This document shows positions 1-8,652 of a stretch of DNA of 64,000 nucleotides, in pieces. Source of the stretch: Cytophagales bacterium (GTDB taxonomy: Bacteria > Bacteroidota > Bacteroidia > Cytophagales > Spirosomataceae); contig JANSYO010000010.1 of NCBI GenBank assembly GCA_024742395.1, forward strand, positions 32,946 through 96,945, in the 5' to 3' direction. The position numbers and the translations under genes are program-made. Within the stretch, counting starts at the first letter, position 1. Each line of letters begins with the position of its first letter. The notes under the pieces are model-generated. The model had not been told where the DNA came from, made no database searches, and saw only the letters and a program-made list of their open reading frames with translations.

Positions 1-1026
1 TACATCGTAAAAGTCAAAGTAACGATCGTAAACCGTGTGCATAAACGTGCCGTCCCATCTTTGGTCTTCTTTTGTAAAAAGACTCAAAGCATAATCGGTA
101 GGTAACAGATTATAAGTTCTGTATGGTGCATTGCCGGCAATTTCTGAACCTCCTAAATATGGCCCAAAGAAACTGGCTTGTCTGTTGCCTAGATCAAATG
201 GATCTGCACTAACAGAGGAGGAGGCATATTGTACAGAGAAAATGATTTCCTCATTGTTTTGATTGGCCGGGTCCCAAAGGTCAGAGAATGAAATGTTTAA
301 TCCCTGCCCTGCAATAACCTGATCAAAGAGGGTTGCCGCTTTACTGAAGTCATCGGGCTGCCCGTAAGATTCATATCCACGGGTTAGATACACTTTCCCC
401 AATAGATTTTGAGCAGCTCTTTTATTTACGCGTCCGTTAAATGTGCCTGATGATAAGGCACTTTGAGCAGATTCTAATTCAGCAATAATGAAACTGTAGA
501 CTTCTTCCGCAGAATTTCTGTCAAACTCAAGAACAGGCTCATTGATATAATCTTTTATCAAAGCAACTCCCCCATAAGTTTGAACCAAAAGAAAATAGGC
601 ATTGGCTCTCAGATATTTTAATTCAGCTACTCTTTCTGAAACCGTGCTTGAATTTTCCACTAAGTCAGCGTAATAAAGACCTTGGTTTGCCAGCTGAATA
701 GCTCGGTAGGCAGTATTGTAAATATGATCTACCCCTTCTGATGATGGGCCAAGATCTCTGTATTGGCTTAGTCCCAGTGGTTCTGGAGAACGGCCCTCAG
801 CATACATGTCAGTACCGGCTGTAAAAAGGTAGGGTTCATCGCCATATATGGCTCTTAACTGTGAGTAATTGGCATTGATGAGGGCTTCAAAACCATCAGC
901 AGTAGTATAATAACTCTCGGCCGTTACATTTGATTTATTTTCTTCTTCCAGAAACTTTTCACAGGATGTCAGAGAAAAGCCCAGAATGCTTAAGACGAGT
1001 ATATATTTTATTTTATGAATATTCAT
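1..1026 (-). CDS. SusD/RagB-family glycan-binding lipoprotein (partial, C-terminus outside window)
   Basis: This is the outer-membrane lipoprotein partner of the SusC transporter encoded just upstream; SusD proteins cap the SusC barrel and bind the glycan at the cell surface. The first 342 codons are in the window. The N-terminus is a lipoprotein signal: a hydrophobic stretch ending in a lipobox L-T-S-C, so the mature protein should start at Cys22. The following sequence has the helical TPR-like pattern of SusD, with alternating short helices around residues 70-200. The ATG at 1026-1024 lies only 11 bases after the SusC stop, so the two are co-transcribed. The ORF is open to the window edge; a full SusD is usually 450-650 residues. 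Family call is firm; substrate (pectin or its oligomers) is inferred from the divergent pectinase genes. Confidence 0.93.
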   Translation of the reverse strand, partial: MNIHKIKYILVLSILGFSLTSCEKFLEEENKSNVTAESYYTTADGFEALINANYSQLRAIYGDEPYLFTAGTDMYAEGRSPEPLGLSQYRDLGPSSEGVDHIYNTAYRAIQLANQGLYYADLVENSSTVSERVAELKYLRANAYFLLVQTYGGVALIKDYINEPVLEFDRNSAEEVYSFIIAELESAQSALSSGTFNGRVNKRAAQNLLGKVYLTRGYESYGQPDDFSKAATLFDQVIAGQGLNISFSDLWDPANQNNEEIIFSVQYASSSVSADPFDLGNRQASFFGPYLGGSEIAGNAPYRTYNLLPTDYALSLFTKEDQRWDGTFMHTVYDRYFDFYDV

Positions 1027-1037
1027 TTCTACAATTT

Positions 1038-4000
1038 TTAAAATTTCACACTTAGACCTAATTGGTACGTAATGGAGGCAGTTCTACCGATATTGAAACT
1101 CGCATCTGCCCACTCCGGATCATATCCATCGTATTCTGTAAATACAAAAGGATTCAGAACATTGGCATAAATTCTCAAGCCGTTTATGCCAAGTTTTTTG
1201 GTTGCAGTATCTTGTAAATTGTAACCGAGTGTGATGTTCTTAATTTTAGTAAATGTGGCATCTCTGTAGTATCCTACACCGCTATTTCTCCAAAAAGTAC
1301 CCATATTTCTGGCTTGAGGATATTCGTTAGAAAACTGTGCGGGAACACCGGCTCCGTTTTCGGGAATGTACCAGTCAATATCTAACTTTTGACGCCCGCG
1401 GTCACGTGTGTCTGTGAAGTTCTGATGAAATGGACTGAATACGTATGAGCCTACACTAGAGAGTAATGAGAATGAGAAGTCAAAGTTTTTATAGCTCATT
1501 GAAGAGAAAACACTTCCGGTCCATTTTGGATCTGCCGTTCCTAGAATTATCCGGTCGTCATCAGGTGAGATTTTTCCATCATTGTTTTGGTCAACCACTT
1601 TTGCCTGTCCCTCCAATTGTCCGTATGATTCGGCCAGTTCTCTTTCATTGGCCTGCCAGATACCATCAAACTTGTAATTGTAATGTGCATTGATTGACTC
1701 TCCAATAAACCATCCATTTCCTACGTCATCTACTTCATCCTGACCGTAAATTGAGACAATTCTATTGCGGTTTTTAGTGAATGTGAAGCTGGTATTCCAT
1801 GTAAAATCTCGGCTTTGGATGTTACGGGTTGTCAAGGCTACCTCCACTCCTTTATTACTTACTGAGCCAATGTTGGCACTAATAGAGCCAAACCCTGATT
1901 CGACAGGAAGATTCTGCTCCAATAAAAGATCATCAGAAAGCCTGTCATACAGATCAATACTACCCGTAATTCTCTCTTTGAATAAGCCAAAATCAATACC
2001 AAAGTTACCCTCTCTGGTTTTCTCCCACCCTAGGGCATTGTTTGCCAAAGAACTGGCCATCCAGCCATTGGCCGTAGCTCCTAAGAAATCATAGTACGTT
2101 TGCTGATCCAGCACGTTGGTTGTAGAATATGGGCTGATGATATTATTCCCGGTAAAACCATAACTAGCTCTAAGTTTTAAGAACGAAATGGCCGGGATGT
2201 TTGCAATAAAGGATTCCTGCGAAAGATTCCAGGCGATGGCCGCAGAAGGAAAATTATCCCATCTGTTTGCTTTTGAAAGTAGCGAAGAGCCGTCCCACCT
2301 GTTTGAAATGGTTAACAAGTATTTTCCTTTAAACGTGTAATTTAACCTGGCAGCAAAAGAAGCAAGTGTTTGTTTAACAAAATAGGAGCTGATATTGTAG
2401 GTAGACTGATCCCCGGAGCCAAGATTGTAATACTCTGTAGCAAAAGGCTGGTTTCTGGAGCTCAATGTTGAGCCTTCAGATTGCGTATAGTATAAACTTT
2501 GTAAGCCGAGGAAATTAAACTTATGATCTCCATTTAGGTTTTTCTCAATGTTAAATTGGTTATCCCAGGTATAGCTTATATTCTCTGCGTTTCTGAGTTC
2601 AGAAGAAGGCAGGTTGTTATTGGATATACCTCTGTTGGTCTGAGCTCCCCATGCTTTTCCTCTTCTTTGGGTATTAAAACTAGGAGAAAAGGTAGATTTG
2701 AACGAAAGCCAATTGATCGGTTTGTACTGAATGTATGCACTCCCCAGGCCTGTTATTCTACTTATTTCATCCTGTGAATTGGCAATCTCAAGCAGTGGAT
2801 TATATGTACTGGTCTTGTTAATTAAATAATCGCCGTTCTCATCTCTAAGTTTACCTGGTTGCGGGTAAAGCGTTACGCCGTCAGTATCATATGGAGATAA
2901 AAATGGGTTAAGTCTAAATGCCTCTCTCATAGCTACATCGCTACCTAACTGATCATTCTTTAATGAAAAGGTGGTGTTTAAGCCATAGGATACTTTGTTG
3001 TTTAATCTGTGATTAAGTCCAATCTTCAAACTGTATTTGTCCAAAGATTCTCTTTGCACATTGCCGGTTTCATTCTGAACTCCCAAACCTATATTGTAGC
3101 CAAGGCCGCTATCGCCTCTGCCCGAGAAATTCAAATACGTGTTTTGCTGAAAACCGTCCTGAAGAACTAAATCATACCAGTCAAACCATTCATTGGTAGC
3201 CGCTCTTTGCTGCAGCAAAGGATTGGCCGTTCCCACCACTTTAGATTGTAATTGCTCCGGAGTGATGGCCATAGGATCTTGCAGGTTAGTTGTAGCCAAA
3301 TAAGCAGACTGATGATAATACCACCATTTCTGAGCGTCCATCATTTGTGGTAATCTGGCCACTTTTTTGACCCCATAATAGGTGTCAAGTGTTACATTGA
3401 TTCCACCTTTTGTGGTAGCTCCACTTTTGGTAGTAACCAACACCACACCATTGGATCCTCTGGAACCGTAGATTGCGGTAGAGGAGGCATCTTTCAGAAC
3501 GTCAATTCTTGCAATGTCCTGTGGATTTAGGAAATCTATGTTGTCGGTAGGCACTCCATCTACTACGTAAAGTGGGTTTGAGTCATCGTTCAATGAATTG
3601 TTACCTCTGATGGTGATGTCAAATCCATCTCCCAGTCTTCCGGTAGAAGAAGATATCTGTACACCCGCTATATTTCCCTGCACGGCTTCCAGCGGATTGG
3701 TGAAGTTTCTTTCTGTGATTGACTTATTGTCAATACTCCCCACTGCACCAGTGAGGTCAGACTTTTTTAATTGGGCGTAACCAACCACAACAACTTCCTC
3801 TAAAGCCTGATCGTCATTTGTAAGTTGGATATCAAATGAGGTCTTGTTGCCAACGGCAACTTCCTTTGACTCGAAACCAATAAAGCTGAAAACCAAAGTA
3901 GCCTGGGGATTAGATACAGTTAAACGGAATTTTCCATCTGTACTGGTAGCTGTTCCGTTGTTAGTACCTTTCTCAAGTACGTTTACTCCAGGCAAAGGTG

Positions 4001-4139
4001 TGTTTGTTCCTTCTTCAAGCACCGTTCCACTTACCGGGATGGAATTTTGTGCCAGACTCGCAAAGCTGATTGTTGTTAAAAACAGGAGTATCAGATACTC
4101 CCATTTTTGATTGAAATTTAGGTAGAAGTTTAATTTCAT
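1038..4139 (-). CDS. SusC/RagA-family TonB-dependent outer-membrane transporter
   Basis: TonB-dependent porin that imports oligosaccharides across the outer membrane with its SusD partner. The 1033 residues show, in order: a signal peptide to about residue 31 (ending S-L-A-Q), a carboxypeptidase-like regulatory domain at about 35-108, a TonB-box-like region L-E-E-V-V-V-V-G-Y at 113-121, the plug with the SusC signature Y-V-V-D-G-V-P at 191-197 and the I-Y-G-S-R-G-S-N-G motif at 223-231, then the 22-strand barrel ending in Lys-Phe. Length is normal for the family. It is divergent from the PL10 pectate lyase operon across a 252-base gap that holds a LacI-like palindrome. The family is certain; a pectic substrate is inferred from the neighbourhood. 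Confidence 0.96.
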   Translation of the reverse strand: MKLNFYLNFNQKWEYLILLFLTTISFASLAQNSIPVSGTVLEEGTNTPLPGVNVLEKGTNNGTATSTDGKFRLTVSNPQATLVFSFIGFESKEVAVGNKTSFDIQLTNDDQALEEVVVVGYAQLKKSDLTGAVGSIDNKSITERNFTNPLEAVQGNIAGVQISSSTGRLGDGFDITIRGNNSLNDDSNPLYVVDGVPTDNIDFLNPQDIARIDVLKDASSTAIYGSRGSNGVVLVTTKSGATTKGGINVTLDTYYGVKKVARLPQMMDAQKWWYYHQSAYLATTNLQDPMAITPEQLQSKVVGTANPLLQQRAATNEWFDWYDLVLQDGFQQNTYLNFSGRGDSGLGYNIGLGVQNETGNVQRESLDKYSLKIGLNHRLNNKVSYGLNTTFSLKNDQLGSDVAMREAFRLNPFLSPYDTDGVTLYPQPGKLRDENGDYLINKTSTYNPLLEIANSQDEISRITGLGSAYIQYKPINWLSFKSTFSPSFNTQRRGKAWGAQTNRGISNNNLPSSELRNAENISYTWDNQFNIEKNLNGDHKFNFLGLQSLYYTQSEGSTLSSRNQPFATEYYNLGSGDQSTYNISSYFVKQTLASFAARLNYTFKGKYLLTISNRWDGSSLLSKANRWDNFPSAAIAWNLSQESFIANIPAISFLKLRASYGFTGNNIISPYSTTNVLDQQTYYDFLGATANGWMASSLANNALGWEKTREGNFGIDFGLFKERITGSIDLYDRLSDDLLLEQNLPVESGFGSISANIGSVSNKGVEVALTTRNIQSRDFTWNTSFTFTKNRNRIVSIYGQDEVDDVGNGWFIGESINAHYNYKFDGIWQANERELAESYGQLEGQAKVVDQNNDGKISPDDDRIILGTADPKWTGSVFSSMSYKNFDFSFSLLSSVGSYVFSPFHQNFTDTRDRGRQKLDIDWYIPENGAGVPAQFSNEYPQARNMGTFWRNSGVGYYRDATFTKIKNITLGYNLQDTATKKLGINGLRIYANVLNPFVFTEYDGYDPEWADASFNIGRTASITYQLGLSVKF

Positions 4140-4270
4140 TTTTGATCGTTTAAACAGGTTAAATAGTTAAGAATTTAGATTATTAATGGTTGAAAAGGGC
4201 CATTTGGGAGTTGCAATTTTAAGTCCCGAAATTGTACTTAACCAACAAAAACGTGGACTTTATTTACGCA

Positions 4271-4288
4271 ATCGTTATCGGGAACGAT
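4271..4288. promoter_or_regulatory. LacI-family-type operator palindrome between susC and the pectate lyase operon
   Basis: An 18-base imperfect palindrome, ATCGTT-ATCGGG-AACGAT, with perfect 6-base arms and a central CG; 7 of 9 base pairs are symmetric. An even-length palindrome centred on CG is the hallmark of LacI-family operators, and the T-T-A/C-G/A-A arrangement recalls gluconate-type (GntR/IdnR) sites. It lies 132 bases from the susC start and 104 bases from the PL10 start, so one bound protein could control both directions. No lacI gene is in the window. No convincing -7 box was found on either strand of this 252-base gap (the best is a 7/8 match at 4337-4344). Function is inferred. 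Confidence 0.5.
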
Positions 4289-4391
4289 GCCATAGATTTA
4301 TTCTGGCTATTCACGATTTCTTTTCTAAATATTATTTTCCTTTGAGGTAGCAGATTAAGCTAAAGGTCTGTCAATGAACACCTGTTGAATA

Positions 4392-5414
4392 ATGAAGTTA
4401 GTGCAGAAAACATATTCGTGGCTTTTGATACTCTTTCTGTTTTTGATTTTTCCTTGGAATAATCAAGACATTTTTGCTCAGCAGAATTCAAATTATTCGT
4501 TGGATCAAACAGCCGAGAAAATATTGTTGTATCAGAGACGAAATGGTGGATGGGCTCAGTACAATGGCGACCCGACAGATTACCGCTTACCTATAGACGA
4601 AAAATTCAAGAAGAAGCTGATTTCTGATAAAGAAAAACGAGATGCCACCATTGATGATGGCTCTACTACTTTTGAAATAGACTATTTGTTAAAAGCTTAT
4701 CAGAAAACAAAGAATCTGGCATATTTAAAAAGTGCAGAAAAGGGAATTGAGTATCTCCTATCTGCTCAAAATTCAGCGGGTGGCTGGCCGCAAAAGTTTC
4801 CTGATCTAAATGGTTATCATAAGCATATAACTTTTAATGATGAAGCCATGATTTCTGTGCTTTGGATAGTAAAGGGGCTTGCAGAAAATCATTCATTGTA
4901 TGAAGACGTGGACAAAAATATCAAATTAAGGGCGAGCATAAGTTTAGAACGAGGAATTGACTGTATTCTCAAGACCCAATATGTGCAGCAAGGAAAACTA
5001 ACCGCCTGGTGTGCCCAGCATGACTCTGAAACATTACTACCTGCGGCTGCACGAGCTTTTGAGCCCATGTCTTTAAGTGGAAAGGAATCTGTAGGGATTA
5101 TCAAATTTTTAGAAAGTCTAGAGAATCCTGGTTTGGCAGTCGAAAATTCTATAAAAGCCGGCAAAGAATGGCTGGCGAGTGTCGCTCTGCCAGATGTGGA
5201 TGTTCTGCGAATTGAAGCTTCAGACGGACCAGATAACGTAGTGGTTGATAAGCCAGGTCATTTCCTTTGGGCCAGATTTTATGATTTAGAAACAAACAAG
5301 CCCATATTTATGGGCAGAGATAGGGTGCCTCATGCTAAATTGAATGAAATTGAAAGAGAAAGAAGAGCCGGTTATGCATATTTGGGAGATTGGCCTAAAT
5401 CAATTTTGCCATGA
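4392..5414 (+). CDS. Pectate lyase, polysaccharide lyase family 10
   Basis: Secreted lyase that cleaves de-esterified homogalacturonan by beta-elimination, giving 4,5-unsaturated oligogalacturonides. The 340 residues begin with a signal peptide (to about residue 30, ending F-A-Q). Family PL10 motifs are all present in order: N-G-G-W-A-Q at 51-56, D-A-T-I-D-D-G at 84-90, G-G-W-P-Q at 130-134, I-T-F-N-D-E-A-M at 146-153, W-C-A-Q-H-D at 206-211 and the A-R-A-F-E-P-M-S block at 220-227, which supplies the active-site acid and basic residues in this (alpha/alpha)3-barrel family. The length fits a single catalytic domain with no binding module. It is the first gene of the rightward pectin operon and overlaps the next gene by 4 bases. 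Signal type is general secretion, so it may be periplasmic or released. Confidence 0.93.
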   Translation: MKLVQKTYSWLLILFLFLIFPWNNQDIFAQQNSNYSLDQTAEKILLYQRRNGGWAQYNGDPTDYRLPIDEKFKKKLISDKEKRDATIDDGSTTFEIDYLLKAYQKTKNLAYLKSAEKGIEYLLSAQNSAGGWPQKFPDLNGYHKHITFNDEAMISVLWIVKGLAENHSLYEDVDKNIKLRASISLERGIDCILKTQYVQQGKLTAWCAQHDSETLLPAAARAFEPMSLSGKESVGIIKFLESLENPGLAVENSIKAGKEWLASVALPDVDVLRIEASDGPDNVVVDKPGHFLWARFYDLETNKPIFMGRDRVPHAKLNEIERERRAGYAYLGDWPKSILP

Positions 5415-6385
5415 GAAAGTATAAATCATTCATCTTTTTTCTATTCCCTATCTTGGCTTTTAACCAAAGTTTGAAAGGTATAACAAGAGAAGTAGATGTG
5501 TCATTTTCTAACCATTCTGCTTTACTTTCGGCCCAAGAGAGATTTCCGGAAGTTAATCTTGGAATTTCAGCAAAAGTTAAATTAGTAAAAAGCTCATACA
5601 ATATTCTCTACTCAAAGTTAAACGGAATCAATCTGGAACTTGACTTTTTTGAGCCGAAAACCAGGTCGACTAATCAGCTTCCGGGTATAATTCTTATTCA
5701 TGGTGGCGGTTGGCGATCTGGAGACAGATCACAGCATCATCAAATGGCCATTGAGTTAGCTACACAGGGTTTTGTGGTATTTACTCCGCAATACCGACTT
5801 TCAACACATGCTTTATTTCCTGCCGCTATATTAGATGTGAAGTACTTTATTCAATGGGTGAAAGAAAATGCTTCTTCATTTGGTCTAAATCCTAACAAAT
5901 TGGCACTTATCGGTTATTCTGCCGGTGGGCAAATGGCCGCATTCATAGGGGCAACTATTGATCATCCAAGCTATCAAAATATTGAACAAAAAAGTTCTGA
6001 GAATACCTCTGTTCAGGCCGTTGTGGATATTGATGGAATACTGGCATTCCTTCATCCGGATTCCGGTGAAGGGGATGATAGTAGGAGAACCTCAGCTGCC
6101 ACCTATTATTTTGGTTATTCAAAAGAGGAAAACCCGGAGTTATGGCAGGAAGCCGGAGCTCTTAACCATGTTTCTGCAGATGCACCCCCTTTCTTGTTTA
6201 TTAATAGCTCGGTAGAAAGGATGCATGCTGGCCGGGAAGATTTTAGAAAGATTTTAAACGAACATAATATTCACTCGGAAGTGTACACTTTTCCGGAGGC
6301 ACCGCATGTGTTTCCCTTGATAGACAAATGGTTTGAAGCCACTTGTATTCTGATTGTTGATTTTTTAACCCAAGAATTAAAATAA
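5411..6385 (+). CDS. Alpha/beta-hydrolase esterase (carbohydrate esterase type)
   Basis: Predicted serine esterase, likely removing acyl groups from pectic oligosaccharides. The oxyanion motif H-G-G-G-W lies at 97-101, the nucleophile elbow G-Y-S-A-G-G at 168-173 (Ser170), and the catalytic His is probably His299 in P-H-V-F. The fold matches the hormone-sensitive-lipase/BD-FAE-like group often found in polysaccharide loci. An N-terminal hydrophobic stretch (residues 5-17) may be a signal peptide, though no clear cleavage site is visible. The start ATG overlaps the PL10 stop (ATGA), a sign of translational coupling. Esterase class is well supported; the exact ester (acetyl, methyl or feruloyl) cannot be read from sequence. 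Confidence 0.85.
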   Translation: MRKYKSFIFFLFPILAFNQSLKGITREVDVSFSNHSALLSAQERFPEVNLGISAKVKLVKSSYNILYSKLNGINLELDFFEPKTRSTNQLPGIILIHGGGWRSGDRSQHHQMAIELATQGFVVFTPQYRLSTHALFPAAILDVKYFIQWVKENASSFGLNPNKLALIGYSAGGQMAAFIGATIDHPSYQNIEQKSSENTSVQAVVDIDGILAFLHPDSGEGDDSRRTSAATYYFGYSKEENPELWQEAGALNHVSADAPPFLFINSSVERMHAGREDFRKILNEHNIHSEVYTFPEAPHVFPLIDKWFEATCILIVDFLTQELK

Positions 6386-6395
6386 TATAAACCGA

Positions 6396-6740
6396 ATGTT
6401 AGACGAAGTAAAAGTACTGGTAAAAGATGACGATCTTGACTGGGAAGACCTGGGATCAGGTATAAAAAGAAAAGTCATGGCCTATGATGAAAAGATGATG
6501 ATTGTCAAAGTGGCCTTTGAGAAGGATGGCATTGGAGCGGTTCATTCTCATTCTCACACACAGGCCAGTTATGTAGGAAGTGGAGTTTTCGATATTACCA
6601 TAGGCGACGAAACTCGCAGACTTAAAGGAGGGGATGTATATTTTATACCTTCAGGCATTCCGCATGGAGCCGTATGTATTGAGGAGGGAGTTCTCGTCGA
6701 TGTTTTTAACCCATTAAGAGAAGATTTTTTAACTAAATAA
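6396..6740 (+). CDS. kdgF: KdgF-type cupin (unsaturated uronate linearisation)
   Basis: Small single-domain cupin matching KdgF, which speeds conversion of 4,5-unsaturated galacturonate, the end product of pectate lyase plus unsaturated-uronyl hydrolases, to the linear keto form 5-keto-4-deoxyuronate (DKI). At 114 residues it has the usual KdgF size. The metal site is visible: H-S-H-S-H-T-Q at 50-56 fits the H-x-H-x3-Q cupin motif, with the second-motif His at 90 (G-I-P-H-G). There is no signal peptide, so it acts in the cytoplasm. It sits between the esterase and a GH105, exactly where its substrate would be made. The following enzymes for DKI, KduI and KduD, are not in the window. Confidence 0.85.
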   Translation: MLDEVKVLVKDDDLDWEDLGSGIKRKVMAYDEKMMIVKVAFEKDGIGAVHSHSHTQASYVGSGVFDITIGDETRRLKGGDVYFIPSGIPHGAVCIEEGVLVDVFNPLREDFLTK

Positions 6741-6744
6741 AATC

Positions 6745-8652
6745 ATGATTAAAAGAGCATTTTTTGTTTTCTGTATTTTATTGAGCAGTGCTTTAGGTTT
6801 TGCACAAAACAGCTGGTCAGAAAGGATGGCTTTGTCTTTCATGCAAAACCATCAAGACTCCATAGTGGTTAAGCCAAAAATTACTGCCAGATGGGATTAT
6901 GAGCAGGGACTTATGCTTAAAGCTTTGGAGAAAGTATGGCGGAAGACAGCCGATCCTAAATATTTTAATTACATCCAAAACGACCTGGACAGATACGTCA
7001 GTAAAGATGGAGACATCAGAACATACGATATTGAGGATTACAATCTGGACAACATTGCTACCGGACGTGCCTTGTTAATGCTTTATCAGCAGTCGTTACC
7101 AGACAAAGAAAAGTACAGGAAGGCGGCTGATCTTCTATGGCAGCAGTTAGAAGAGCAGCCACTTACCAAAGAAGGTGGATATTGGCATAAAAAAAGATAT
7201 CCTTTTCAAATGTGGCTTGATGGTCTCTTTATGGCAGAACCTTTCTCCGCTGAGTATAGTAAAATGTTTAATCATCCTGAGCATTTTGATCATATAGTGC
7301 GACAGTTTAGTTTGATAGATAAATATGCTGTTGACTCAAAAACGGGCCTTATATATCATGGCTATGATGAAAGCCGTGAACAAAAATGGGCCGATAAGCA
7401 AACGGGGCTATCGGAGCATTTTTGGGGCAGAGCTATCGGATGGTATGCCATGGCTTTGGTAGAGGTTTTAGATTATTTGCCCGAAGAACATCCCGGACAT
7501 TCTCAGCTAATTTCTTATTTACAAAAACTAGCCCCGGCCTTAGTAAGATACCAGGATACTAAAAGTGGAGTATGGTATCAGATGACTGCCTTAGCAGGGA
7601 AGGAAGGGAATTATCTGGAAGCCTCCTCGTCTTGTATGTTTACTTATGCTTTATTAAAAGGAGTAAGAATGGGCTACCTTGATACTTCTTTCCGCGAAGC
7701 GGGTATAAAAGGCTTCAACGGAATCATAAAAGAGTTTATAACTATCGAGGACAATGGTCAGATTAGCCTTGAAAATACCGTCAGTGTAGGAGGCTTGGGT
7801 GGAGAACCTTACCGCGATGGAACCTATGAGTATTACTTAAGTGAACCCATTAGAAAGAATGATCTGAAAGGCTTGGGACCCTTTATCTTTGCAGCTATTG
7901 AAATGGAATTAATTGAAGAAGGTTTTCCGGGAGCCGGTCAAAAAGTAGGTTTAGACTATCACTTCAATAAAGAATTTAGAAAAGACTGGAATGGCAATAA
8001 AGAACAGTTTCATTATACCTGGGAGGATACTCAACATTCAGGATTTTTATGGTTGGGAGATACCTTTAGAAATTACGGAGCCGAAATCGTGGCAATTAAA
8101 GAAAAACCGACCAAAGCCAATCTGCAAGATTTGAATGTTTACATTCTGGTAGATCCTGACGATAAAAAGGAAACGGATGCTCCCAATTTTATTGATAAAA
8201 AGGACATTAAGACAATCAAAAAATGGGTAGGAAATGGCGGTACACTACTGGTCATGACGAATGACTCAGCCCATTGTGATTTGCCCAATGTCAATGAGCT
8301 AATTAAGGTCTTTGGATTGTCCTTTACTTACAAGGATATCAATATGGTACAAGGACGAGAATTTTCTATGGGTGCTGTAAATGTTGGGTCAGGGAATACT
8401 GTTTTTCCGAATGTCAGCAAGGTGTACATTAAAGAGCTGGTCACCCTAAATACGAACTCAGCAGCAAGTAAAATTCTTACAAAGGACTCAGAGGTAATAA
8501 TGGCTGAAGTGAAATATAAGAATGGAAATGTTCTGGTGGTTGGCGATCCGTGGCTATACAATGAATACGTGGACGGAAGAAAGATACCTATGGAGTATCA
8601 GAACTTTCAGGCGGCAAAAGATTTAGCGAAGTACATCTTATCAAAACAATGA
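6745..8652 (+). CDS. GH105 unsaturated galacturonyl/rhamnogalacturonyl hydrolase with extra C-terminal domain
   Basis: Two-domain protein. Residues 1-20 form a signal peptide (ending G-F-A-Q). Residues about 25-390 are a GH105 (alpha/alpha)6-barrel: W-D-Y-E-Q-G at 50-55 and the active-site loop M-W-L-D-G-L-F-M at 156-163, with Asp159 as the likely general acid/base that hydrates the unsaturated uronic ring. Residues about 405-635 form a separate alpha/beta domain resembling the DUF4350/glutamine-amidotransferase-like group (T-W-E-D-T-Q-H-S-G, then a sheet-like I-L-V-D-P-D). This tail has no recognisable catalytic triad to me. The extra domain makes it much longer than the 350-380 residues of plain GH105 enzymes. 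It overlaps the next gene by 4 bases. Confidence 0.88.
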   Translation: MIKRAFFVFCILLSSALGFAQNSWSERMALSFMQNHQDSIVVKPKITARWDYEQGLMLKALEKVWRKTADPKYFNYIQNDLDRYVSKDGDIRTYDIEDYNLDNIATGRALLMLYQQSLPDKEKYRKAADLLWQQLEEQPLTKEGGYWHKKRYPFQMWLDGLFMAEPFSAEYSKMFNHPEHFDHIVRQFSLIDKYAVDSKTGLIYHGYDESREQKWADKQTGLSEHFWGRAIGWYAMALVEVLDYLPEEHPGHSQLISYLQKLAPALVRYQDTKSGVWYQMTALAGKEGNYLEASSSCMFTYALLKGVRMGYLDTSFREAGIKGFNGIIKEFITIEDNGQISLENTVSVGGLGGEPYRDGTYEYYLSEPIRKNDLKGLGPFIFAAIEMELIEEGFPGAGQKVGLDYHFNKEFRKDWNGNKEQFHYTWEDTQHSGFLWLGDTFRNYGAEIVAIKEKPTKANLQDLNVYILVDPDDKKETDAPNFIDKKDIKTIKKWVGNGGTLLVMTNDSAHCDLPNVNELIKVFGLSFTYKDINMVQGREFSMGAVNVGSGNTVFPNVSKVYIKELVTLNTNSAASKILTKDSEVIMAEVKYKNGNVLVVGDPWLYNEYVDGRKIPMEYQNFQAAKDLAKYILSKQ

